DNA of 64,000 nucleotides, taken from Pelomonas cellulosilytica. Lineage in GTDB: Bacteria; Pseudomonadota; Gammaproteobacteria; Burkholderiales; Burkholderiaceae_C. Positions 9,804 through 16,204 of the stretch are shown piece by piece; the stretch's first letter is position 1; each line of letters opens with the position of its first letter. Made by a program: the position numbers and the translations under genes. Under the pieces are notes generated by a model. The model saw only the letters and a program-made list of their open reading frames with translations, did not search any database and had not been told where the DNA came from. The stretch is taken from positions 124,001 through 188,000 of the forward strand of contig NZ_JAJTWU010000007.1 in NCBI RefSeq assembly GCF_021353265.1, written 5' to 3'.

Positions 9804-11540
9804 TCAGCTCGCCGAGAGGTAAGCGGCTCGGACCGCGTCGTCGAGACAGGTCCCATGGCTTTTTAGTTCCGCAAGGCGGGCGGGGTCGGGCAGCAACAGC
9901 TCGTCGAGTTCTGACACCGCCACGTTGCTGGCCCCAGAGATGGCGCGGAACACTCGGTCGACCGGCTGCGTGTTCAGGATGGCAGCCAGCTCTTCGGGCA
10001 GTAACGCCCCTTCGCTCAAAGGTTCCAGCACGATCACATGGTTCTCACAGACATAGCCTCCAAACCTGGCAACCCATGCTGCGGATACCGGCGCGGCGAC
10101 CAATCGGCGCTTTTGGTCGCTTGACGTCAGGCGCTGCAACAGGACAGCAGGCTTTGAGATGACCCCACGGTCTGCCAAAGAGCCGATTTGGACGAAGCGG
10201 CGGTTGCGGCTGAAACGGCACTCGCGACCGTGATCAAAGCGGCCATCTGGCGTGATGTCGGTCGCCCAAACCAGTGGCACCACCAACCTGCCGGGACGGA
10301 CATCAGGTAACTGCGCGAACCGGGGCCGCACGTCCCGATATGCAACCAAGTGGCCGACGCGGGCTTCGTACCCGTAGTCCGAAAGGGTGAAACCACCCGA
10401 CTCCGCTGACTGAAGCAAGCTGGCGTCACTCGCGGCTCGCGGGATGGGCCAGGGGCGGCCGGAGTTGGGCAACAGGAACTTGCCGACGTCTTCGAACCGA
10501 CCGTCGGCTTTGAGGACGCTCACCCCGGTCTTCGAGTCGACCACTTTGCTTGCGGCACGGCTTCGCAAAATGGTGATTGCGGTCTCCTGTTCAACGTCGA
10601 TGAACATGGCGTTGCGGTCACTGAGCATGTCTACATGCAAGGTGTCGGCATGCGTTAGGAGCTTCGTGCGTAGCTTGGAGAAGGACTGCCCGGATAAGAA
10701 GCTTGTCGGAGTAAGCAGTCCGACGAGGCCACCTCGCCTAACAACCTGAAGGGTTCGGTTTATGAAAAGCCCGTAGATGTTGGGCTGTCCTTCAACCACT
10801 TCGCCGTGCGCCCTTCGGTACCGTTCAACCTCGGTGGCTTTGAGCTTTCGATAGGGTGGATTGCAAGCCAAAACATCGGGCTGCAACGCTTCGATGCTCG
10901 TTGAGGTGAGGCCGTCACCCTCGAAGAGGCGCACCGAAAGATCGCGGCCGGCGACTGCCAACTGATCTGACAACGCCATCCGCAGGAACTGACGCGATAT
11001 CTCAAGTAGTGCGGGGTCTAGGTCGTTGCCGCTGAGGTGGCGATCTATGTGTTCCAACTGCGAAGCTGGCGACAAGCCCGTCCGCGCGAGAGCAGCGGCC
11101 ATCCGCTGAGCGATCGGAACAAGGAAAGCCGCTCCACCGCATGCAGGGTCGTGCCAGTGCTGCGTGGTGAGCGACGCGCCCTGATCTACGAGCTTGTCAA
11201 TCACCCGGTCAGCGAGGCGCGGCGGCGTGAAATAGAGTGACCTCTCAGCTCGGAGTTTGTCGCCGACCAATATGGCGTACGTGCTCGCTAGCCAGTAAGC
11301 GGCATCGTTGAACGGCTCGTCGGAAAGCCAAGCAGCGAAGTCCTGGACGGCGCTTTCGTGGAGGAGCTGGCTGCTTCCGTACGGGGCACGTTTAGCGGCT
11401 AGGTGAGCGAAGGATCGCTGCTGCCAAAGGTGCAGTAGGCCCTTGACGAGGCGTTCCACGCTGTCCGGACTTCGGCCAACGAGAGGCGCCAGAGCCTTGA
11501 CTCGGCGATAGAACTTGAGGCGTGGAACAGGGATGACCAT
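9804..11540 (-). CDS. N6-adenine DNA methyltransferase (DrmMI-like) at the head of the DISARM operon
   Basis: This 578-aa class I methyltransferase would methylate adenine in host DNA so that the DISARM effectors spare it. It has YFTPPRLADRV (103-113), the AdoMet motif I DPACGGAAFLVP (131-142) and the catalytic NPPY (227-230). The C-terminal 300 residues resemble target-recognition parts of Eco57I/HsdM-type enzymes (a GRLVVPLVWATDITPDG segment and a terminal region GASNVAVSELDELLLPDP). It is short for a type IIG enzyme and has no visible nuclease motif, which fits a pure modification subunit. The start ATG is at 11540, and 62 bases separate its stop from the next gene, so the five genes read as one operon. 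Recognition specificity cannot be read from the sequence. Confidence 0.85.
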   Translation of the reverse strand: MVIPVPRLKFYRRVKALAPLVGRSPDSVERLVKGLLHLWQQRSFAHLAAKRAPYGSSQLLHESAVQDFAAWLSDEPFNDAAYWLASTYAILVGDKLRAERSLYFTPPRLADRVIDKLVDQGASLTTQHWHDPACGGAAFLVPIAQRMAAALARTGLSPASQLEHIDRHLSGNDLDPALLEISRQFLRMALSDQLAVAGRDLSVRLFEGDGLTSTSIEALQPDVLACNPPYRKLKATEVERYRRAHGEVVEGQPNIYGLFINRTLQVVRRGGLVGLLTPTSFLSGQSFSKLRTKLLTHADTLHVDMLSDRNAMFIDVEQETAITILRSRAASKVVDSKTGVSVLKADGRFEDVGKFLLPNSGRPWPIPRAASDASLLQSAESGGFTLSDYGYEARVGHLVAYRDVRPRFAQLPDVRPGRLVVPLVWATDITPDGRFDHGRECRFSRNRRFVQIGSLADRGVISKPAVLLQRLTSSDQKRRLVAAPVSAAWVARFGGYVCENHVIVLEPLSEGALLPEELAAILNTQPVDRVFRAISGASNVAVSELDELLLPDPARLAELKSHGTCLDDAVRAAYLSAS

Positions 11541-11673
11541 GGAAGGCAGGCGTTACCCGAAAAATGAAACGGTGTAACGAAGTGCCTATCGGCTGCACCC
11601 AGAGTGCGCATTCCTTCTGTCCAAGCCTAACCCTGCCATACGCGTCCTCCCTAACCATCTTGTTGCCGCAGCT

Positions 11674-11700
11674 TCTATAGCAATAGTCCCTTTAGATCAA
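11674..11700 (-). promoter_or_regulatory. Candidate promoter of the DISARM-like operon
   Basis: On the minus strand TTGATC (11700-11695) and TATAGA (11679-11674) are separated by 15 bases, about 135 bases before the methyltransferase ATG. The spacing is 2 bases shorter than ideal. This is the best sigma-70-like pair in the 222-bp gap, but it is only a pattern match. Confidence 0.3.
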
Positions 11701-11762
11701 TAAGGGCTAGCATCAGGGCCCTCGGCGTTCAACCGCGCCCGTCTTCTCGGTGCGTGCGACGC

Positions 11763-11882
11763 ATGGGCGCGGGCAGCAAGCCTGTGAGCCCGGAGCAGAT
11801 GGAGATCGCGCGGCTGCGCGCCGAACTGGCGCGAGTCAAGATGGAGCGCGATGTATTGGGAAAAGCGACGGCGTGGCGTTGA
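11763..11882 (+). pseudogene. IS3-family OrfA (transposase helix-turn-helix subunit) remnant
   Basis: Thirty-nine codons (ATG 11763, stop 11880-11882) encode SPEQMEIARLRAELARVK followed by MERDVLGKATAWR. This is the leucine-zipper end of IS3-family OrfA, where the family reads roughly EiarLraElarvkmErDiLkKAtA. The preceding helix-turn-helix region and the whole of OrfB are missing, so this is a scar of an old insertion. It lies between the DISARM promoter region and the integron cassettes. Confidence 0.6.
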
Positions 11883-12157
11883 TTTTTTGGGTCGATCAAA
11901 CCCGTTTGCATATTCCGAGGCGACCTGAGCACCAGGTCCAGCGTCTTCTGAGCATGGAATCCAGCGCCTGGTGAACACCTTGTCTGGACGTGTCGTGCAG
12001 GTTAGCGTCCGGAGACTTGATCACTCGGTCCAGCGTCAAATGTGGAAATGCCGGCCGCTTCAGGCTGGCTGCTGCCGCTCGCACTTGACCTACGTGCGGC
12101 AGCTTCGTGCCCGAAGCGGACGTCGGCAAAGGCCTCCCAAGCCTCCAGAAAGCTGCC
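11883..12157. other. Spacer with no recognised gene
   Basis: About 275 bp between the IS3 remnant and the terminal attC site. Both strands give only short open frames without family features. It contains small palindromes (for example GCTGCCGCTCGC and GTGCGGCAGC around 12,070-12,105) but nothing I can name. It may be former insertion-sequence or integron flank DNA. Confidence 0.4.
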
Positions 12158-12226
12158 GTTCAACGTTTGAGTTGAGCCTCGAGCGGCGGCCTGCCGACGC
12201 GAGTCGGTTCGAGCGACTGGTTAGAT
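12158..12226 (-). other. Integron attC recombination site (69 bp) of the HEPN-gene cassette
   Basis: Read on the minus strand, the site opens with ATCTAAC (12226-12220, fits RYYYAAC) and closes with GTTGAAC (12164-12158, fits GTTRRRY). Between them AGTCGCTCGAACCGA and GAGGCTCAACTCAAACG form the imperfectly complementary L boxes. The layout closely follows the well-known aadA1 attC. It begins 6 bases after the stop codon of the upstream leftward gene, as in typical gene cassettes. Confidence 0.8.
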
Positions 12227-12232
12227 TGCTGA

Positions 12233-12745
12233 TCATTCGCGATGAGCAGCTTTCCCTTCAGTCAAGTGAGTTTGATAGTAGCGATTGGCATTCGGCGGTA
12301 GGTCTACGAACGCATCCACGTCGTCCTCGACATCAACCAAATGCTGGTACAGGTATCGAATGCTCTCTAGCGCCGGTTGCAGGTCGGGGATCTGCATTTG
12401 GTTAAGTTCATCAAGGTGAGCCACGAACTTGTCGCGATACGCTCGGACAACGACTCGGTATTGCTCGAATTCCTCTTCGGTCTTGCCCGTTATTTGCCAA
12501 AGACCTTCAGCGAAATTTGCTGTATCAGAAACGCACTTTTCCCAATGGTGCTTTGCTCTCTGATCGCCATAGACCTTGCACCACTCGAGCACTGCCGTGT
12601 CAATGAAGTTGCCGTTAATCGTCCGCCAGAACTCTTGCTGCTTGCGCTCTAGCTTTGCGGCGTTCCATCCGCGGTGATAGGCAAGGTTCCGCATGAAGTG
12701 CAGACACAGAATTCCGGTTCTTCGCAAGCGTGAACGCCGATTCAT
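12233..12745 (-). CDS. Integron cassette protein with HEPN-like R-x5-H motif (170 aa)
   Basis: A helical protein with EFWRTINGNFIDTAVLEWCK in the first third and RAYRDKFVAHLDELNQ at residues 101-116. R104 and H110 form R-x5-H, the signature of HEPN-fold proteins, many of which are RNases in toxin-antitoxin and abortive-infection systems. Nuclease activity here is inference; the protein may also be a non-catalytic member. The gene ends 6 bases before an attC site, so it is a mobile gene cassette. The first ATG is 12745, but Met18 (12694), just before RNLAYHRGW, may be the true start, because the extreme 5' end contains one copy of the 13-bp repeat that flanks the IS110 element and may have been altered by that insertion. 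No antitoxin-like partner is adjacent. Confidence 0.7.
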   Translation of the reverse strand: MNRRSRLRRTGILCLHFMRNLAYHRGWNAAKLERKQQEFWRTINGNFIDTAVLEWCKVYGDQRAKHHWEKCVSDTANFAEGLWQITGKTEEEFEQYRVVVRAYRDKFVAHLDELNQMQIPDLQPALESIRYLYQHLVDVEDDVDAFVDLPPNANRYYQTHLTEGKAAHRE

Positions 12746-12779
12746 AGAAGCAGCCTAGACAAGATGGCTTCGTGATCTG

Positions 12780-12893
12780 AGGCGGCCCGACCCCTGCGGT
12801 GCCGTAGGTTGCAGGCGCGGGGCCTGCAGAGCTACACCAAGGCACCCGGCAGGTGGTCTGCCGGGGCGTTGCGAGTGAGCAAGGAGTCGGGCC
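12780..12893 (+). ncRNA. Candidate bridge-RNA region of the IS110 element
   Basis: IS110-group elements express a structured bridge RNA from the non-coding end next to the transposase gene; it pairs with donor and target DNA. Here the 5' flank contains two strong hairpins: GCAGGC/GCCTGC (12811-12827, loop GCGGG) and CCCGGCAG/CTGCCGGG (12845-12865, loop GTGGT). The position just upstream of the transposase ATG (12894) fits. The guide loops themselves were not assigned. Confidence 0.4.
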
Positions 12894-14054
12894 ATGGGCA
12901 AGGAATCTAGCACCCTGTTCGTCGGGTTGGACGTGCACAAGGACAGCATCGACATCGCCTTGGCGGATGCGCCGCGCGACGCCGAGGTCCGGCACGTCGG
13001 CAGCATCAAGGGCGACCTCGCGTCGCTTGACAAGTCCATCCGCAAGCTCGTCAGCCGAGGCCAGCCGCTGCACATCGTCTATGAGGCGGGTCCCTGCGGC
13101 TACGTCATCCAGCGCCACCTCTGCGCCCAGGGCCTGCACTGCGACGTGGTGGCGCCGTCCAGCATCGCCCGCCCACCGGGCGAGCGCATCAAGACCGACC
13201 GGCGTGACGCCATGCTGCTGGCGCGGCTCGCGCGCTCGGGCGATCTCTCGGTGGTGCGCGTGCCCGACAGCGTGGACGAGTCCGTGCGTGACCTGGTGCG
13301 CGCCCGCGAGGACGCCGTGCGTGAGCAGCGCAATGGCCGCCACCGCCTCAAGGCACTGCTGCTGCGCAACGGCATCCCCTACGCCGGCAAGTCCTCGTGG
13401 ACGGCGGCGCACCTGCGCTGGCTGGCCACGGTCAAGCTCGGCCACACGCCCCAGCAGATCGCCTTCCAGGAGTACCTGCACGCGATCACGCAGGCCGGTG
13501 AGCGCATCGCCCGGTTGGAGCAGGCGCTGCGCGACGCGCTGCCGGACTGGGGCCTGAAGGCCGTAGTGCAGGCGCTGCAAGCCCTGCGCGGCGTGCAGTT
13601 GATCGCGGCGATGACGCTGGTGGCGGAGTTGCAGGACTTCCTGCGCTTCGAGTCGCCGCGCCAGCTGATGGCCTACCTGGGGCTGGTGCCCACGGAACAC
13701 TCCTCCGGCCCCAAGCGCAGGCAGGGCGCGATCACCAAGGCCGGCAACAGCGCGGCGCGGCGCATGCTGGTCGAAGTGGCGTGGCATTACCGGATGGAGC
13801 CCCGGGTGAGTCCGATCATCGCGGCGCGCCAGGACGGGCTGCCCGAGGCCGTGACGCAGATCGCGTGGAAGGCGCAGACGCGGCTGTGCAACAAGTTCAA
13901 GCGCCTGAGCGCGCGCCGGCTCATGAAGACCAAGGCCGTGGTGGCGGTCGCTCGCGAGTTGGCCGGGTTCGTGTGGGCCATCGGGCGCGAGGTCCAGCTC
14001 TCGGGCTGGGCGGGCATCAAGCCAGAGCCGACGGCGCCAGCCCGGGCGGCGTGA
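12894..14054 (+). CDS. IS110-family transposase (DEDD recombinase, 386 aa)
   Basis: The N-terminal RuvC-like DEDD domain shows VGLDVHKD (D13), IVYEAGP (E64) and KTDRRDA (D102, D105). The C-terminal Tnp20 domain has the catalytic-serine segment TKAGNSAARRMLVE with S286. Length is typical for the family. All catalytic residues are intact, so the element may be active. IS110 enzymes move through a circular intermediate guided by a bridge RNA. The start ATG at 12894 gives the usual short N-terminal tail before FVGLDVHK, and AAGGAG lies about ten bases upstream. Codon use is as GC-rich as the backbone, unlike the neighbouring cassettes, which suggests a related host as source. Confidence 0.95.
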   Translation: MGKESSTLFVGLDVHKDSIDIALADAPRDAEVRHVGSIKGDLASLDKSIRKLVSRGQPLHIVYEAGPCGYVIQRHLCAQGLHCDVVAPSSIARPPGERIKTDRRDAMLLARLARSGDLSVVRVPDSVDESVRDLVRAREDAVREQRNGRHRLKALLLRNGIPYAGKSSWTAAHLRWLATVKLGHTPQQIAFQEYLHAITQAGERIARLEQALRDALPDWGLKAVVQALQALRGVQLIAAMTLVAELQDFLRFESPRQLMAYLGLVPTEHSSGPKRRQGAITKAGNSAARRMLVEVAWHYRMEPRVSPIIAARQDGLPEAVTQIAWKAQTRLCNKFKRLSARRLMKTKAVVAVARELAGFVWAIGREVQLSGWAGIKPEPTAPARAA

Positions 14055-14405
14055 CGGTCGTCTTGATCAACAGCGCCGCGCCAAGGAGGTGACGCGCCAG
14101 CATCAGCACCAGAGGCCGGACGGGGAACGCGGCGCAGCTGCGGCCATCAAGGGAACCCTCGAAAACGTTATTGAGCGTGAACGCCGCGCAAGTGGCCGGA
14201 TCGACCTCAGACCCTAGACCGAAGGCAGCCCTGCGACGAACACTTGTCTTGAGGTATCCAACCCTCGCATATCAGCATGATCAACCGTCGCGCATCCACA
14301 TCGGGTGGCAATTCAGGCTCCGTCGCGTTCCCCGTCCGGCAACGGGTTCAGTTCAAGATCTGCAGCGCAGAGGGCCGGGTCTTGCCGCTTGACAAGAAGA
14401 AGCCA

Positions 14406-14534
14406 TATCAACGTTTGAGCTAAGCGGGCAACGGCGGCAGGGTGCCAAGCCCGGGCTGGCGACAATGTACCGTGTACCGCCAGACCGGGCTTGGTGCCCT
14501 GCCGACGGTGCTCCGCTTGAGCGATGGGTTAGGC
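14406..14534 (-). other. Integron attC recombination site (129 bp) of the GNAT cassette
   Basis: On the minus strand it starts with GCCTAAC (14534-14528, perfect RYYYAAC) and ends at GTTGATA (14412-14406), a near match to GTTRRRY. The L-box pair CATCGCTCAAGCGGA and CGCTTAGCTCAAACG is present. Inside, 26-base arms at 14436-14461 and 14478-14503 pair with three mismatches, giving the long folded stem typical of large attC sites. The stop codon of the leftward GNAT gene lies within the first box. The remaining sequence from 14187 to 14405 shows no gene. Confidence 0.8.
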
Positions 14535-15008
14535 AGCCCCGCCGCCCTGCACGTGCAGCAGACACTGGAGTTCCAAGACTTCGTCTCCGTGCGCGTCGAT
14601 GGTCCCGGTGAAGCGCCAGCCGAGGTGACGATAGAAACCATGTGAACGGCTTTGCGGATTTGCTGAGCAGGCGAGGAACAGGCGTGCATGGCCGTGCGCA
14701 ACAAGCTCGCGCATAACCTTTGATAGAAGTTCCTTGCCGATTCCGAGGTTCTCGAACTCCGGGAGCAGCGCCAGAACCGTTACTTCTCCGCTCAGGCGCG
14801 AGCCAAAGCAATAGCCAACCAACTGGCCTTCGCAGCGACACACATGTCCGAGCGCGTCTCCAGCACGAACTGCTTGAGCCCAGTTCTCTTCAGTGATGCC
14901 GATTGAGCGAAGCTGGGTTTCAGAGATTGCGTTCTGGCGCGTTCTCGCTCGCAGACTGATGCATTCAGCAGCGTCTTCAGGCTTGGCAGTGGAGTACTGA
15001 AGATGCAT
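14529..15008 (-). CDS. GNAT-family N-acetyltransferase, integron cassette gene (159 aa)
   Basis: A single-domain acetyltransferase using acetyl-CoA. The central strand-helix VTVLALLPEFENLGIGKELL contains a Q/RxxGxG/A-like acetyl-CoA loop (NLGIGKELL), followed by ARLFLACSANPQSRSHGFYRHLGWRFTG, the standard C-terminal GNAT motif B. The substrate is unknown; cassette GNATs often act on antibiotics or toxins, but nothing here shows that. ATG 15008 is preferred over the upstream TTG (15020). The gene sits 24 bases after the GTTAGGC boundary of the cassette and ends inside its own attC, so the cassette is complete and is the first one after the attI-like site. Confidence 0.85.
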   Translation of the reverse strand: MHLQYSTAKPEDAAECISLRARTRQNAISETQLRSIGITEENWAQAVRAGDALGHVCRCEGQLVGYCFGSRLSGEVTVLALLPEFENLGIGKELLSKVMRELVAHGHARLFLACSANPQSRSHGFYRHLGWRFTGTIDAHGDEVLELQCLLHVQGGGAA

Positions 15009-15031
15009 GGCAGAGTGCAAGTGCTTGGGCT

Positions 15032-15075
15032 GCCTAACGTGTTCTCGGGAGACAGCCGCTGCTGCTTAGGCAGGA
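15032..15075 (-). other. attI-like site at the head of the cassette array
   Basis: On the minus strand the sequence CAGCAGCGGCTGTCTCCC, then GAGAACAC, then GTTAGGC (ending at 15032) aligns closely with the 3' part of class 1 attI1, which reads CAGCAGGGCAGTCGCCC, then TAAAACAAA, then GTTAGGC. The GTTAGGC core gives the left boundary of the first cassette. A degenerate short attC is the alternative reading, because GCCTAA occurs about 40 bases upstream. No integrase gene is found next to it. Confidence 0.45.
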
Positions 15076-15404
15076 ACAGTGCGCCACAACATGTCCCTGG
15101 TTGGGCGCCGCAAGTGCTTGACTCATCAGCGTTTTCTCAAAAAGTTGACGGGCGAACCGGTCATTAAATTTCCGACAAAAGCGGCACGTTGTTACAAGTT
15201 CAAGTCGCGCCAGAACGGCGTGCTTGTAGCCCAGATGATGCCAGCCCAGGTTCGCTCGATCTCCGTGAAAACTGCCCTGCTCGCGGTCTGGCATCTGACG
15301 CAGCGCCGGGTGTTTCTCCCAATGCTGCCGTTCGGCGATCGACTGTCAGCGGCAGCTCAGGGCACATTGCTGCCCTACGGACGCCGGCCGCGAGCGTCAG
15401 CAGT
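15076..15404. other. Region beside the attI-like site with no recognised gene
   Basis: In a complete integron the integrase gene would lie here, divergent from the cassettes. I read all frames and see no tyrosine-recombinase motifs. The longest frames (86 aa minus, 120 aa plus) have no family features. A 10-base repeat CAAGTGCTTG occurs at 15018-15027 and 15111-15120. The integrase may have been lost before or with insertion of the adjacent MITE-like element. Confidence 0.4.
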
Positions 15405-15857
15405 CGCTGCCTATGCGCAGGTCGCAACTATGCGCAGGTGACGGGCGGGCGATCTTGACGTCCAGGATATTCGCGGCCTCCAAGGAGGAACGGGCGGCAG
15501 ACCTTGACATAGTTTTTGCGAGCATGAGGCGTTGCGGAGCAGCGTGTGATGCCGACGGCTGGTTGTCGCGCCCCGCGCCGGTCCTCGACCTGGCAACGAT
15601 GCATCGTCGAACCCAATCACGCGAGCGCCCGCATTCAACGGCTAACCGACCGGTCCCAGGCCCGCGATCCACTTCGGGGCGATGTCAGCCATCGACCTCG
15701 CCAAGACCGCAGTCGTAGCGGGAGCTGTGCAATCTGCGGACTTGTATCGCCGAAAAATATGCGCAGAAGCTGCAGCGCGTCTCGTGCGGCGCTCATAGGG
15801 GACTTCTGCTGTCACGGCTTGATCGTGCGCATAGTTGCGACCTGCGCATAGGCAGCG
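15405..15857. mobile_element. MITE-like element with perfect 32-bp terminal inverted repeats (453 bp)
   Basis: The 32 bases at 15405-15436 (starting CGCTGCCTATGCGCAGG) are the exact reverse complement of 15826-15857. Each repeat itself contains two TATGCGCA units spaced 18 bases apart, possibly transposase-binding sites. The 389-bp interior has no complete gene; a short frame starting MSAIDLAKTA near 15687 recalls the N-terminus of IS110-type transposases but is too short to trust. No clear target duplication is seen at the flanks. The element is therefore non-autonomous and would need a transposase supplied elsewhere. I could not match the ends to a named IS family. Confidence 0.75.
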
Positions 15858-16059
15858 TTATGGAAAGCTCTCCATAGCGCTGCAGAGCTGCCGGTCGTGC
15901 GAGGCCATCATCGGTGCTCAGGAGCACTGGATCGCGTGCCCATCGTGCCGAACTGGATGCTCAGGTCCAATGGAATACGCACCCGTTTGCCTGCGGTGCA
16001 TCGATCAACCGCACGGCCACTTGCTGCAGGAACTGGGGCGCCTCGCCGCGCGGCGGTGA
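15835..16059 (+). pseudogene. Possible 5'-truncated small cysteine-rich (zinc-ribbon-like) protein
   Basis: The frame runs out of the right terminal repeat of the MITE-like element and encodes LQSCRSCEAIIGAQEHWIAC, then PSCRTGC and later VCLRCIDQPHGHLLQ. The C-x2-C, C-x2-C and C-x2-C spacing would suit one or two zinc sites. The only start codon upstream is a TTG inside the mobile element, so if the gene was real its 5' end was removed by that insertion. No homologous family is recognised. It could also be a chance frame. Confidence 0.3.
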
Positions 16060-16130
16060 TCAGCTCTCTCGCCGCGCGTTTGCTCGCGCCGGATCTGGGG
16101 AGGGCAGCAAGTCTTCCGTGGCAATAGCTG

Positions 16131-16158
16131 AAAAACGCCCCCCGAAGCAAGAGGGGCC
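16131..16158 (-). terminator. Probable terminator after the island ttcA
   Basis: On the minus strand GGCCCC and GGGGGC flank a short loop and are followed by GTTTTT (16136-16131). It lies about 45 bases after the stop of the leftward ttcA. The stem is only 5-6 bp. Confidence 0.45.
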
Positions 16159-16204
16159 CGCATCTTCCAATGCGCGCACCCTTCCAATTCAAAGACTTCG
16201 CGGA

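Larger units (their letters stand above)
12740..14173 (+). mobile_element. IS110-family insertion sequence (boundaries approximate)
   Basis: A complete transposase gene lies between about 150 bp of structured upstream DNA and about 120 bp of downstream non-coding DNA. The 13-bp sequence AGCGTGAACGCCG occurs at 12727-12739 and again at 14174-14186, which would bound an element of about 1.45 kb, a normal size for IS110. IS110 elements have no terminal inverted repeats, and none are seen. The element sits between the two integron cassettes; IS1111-type relatives are known to target attC sites, but here both attC sites look intact. Confidence 0.7.

Noticed and set aside
12615-13787. A 390-aa open frame antisense to the IS110 transposase and running into the cassette gene
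   Set aside because: Shadow of the transposase codons; composition dominated by Ala, Arg, His and Gln.
15034-15294. An 86-aa leftward frame upstream of the GNAT cassette, possibly an extra cassette gene
   Set aside because: It ends inside the attI-like core, has no family features and no attC of normal size follows it.
15687-15798. Short frame MSAIDLAKTA in the MITE-like element, recalling the IS110 transposase start
   Set aside because: Only about ten residues fit loosely and the frame stops after 37 codons.
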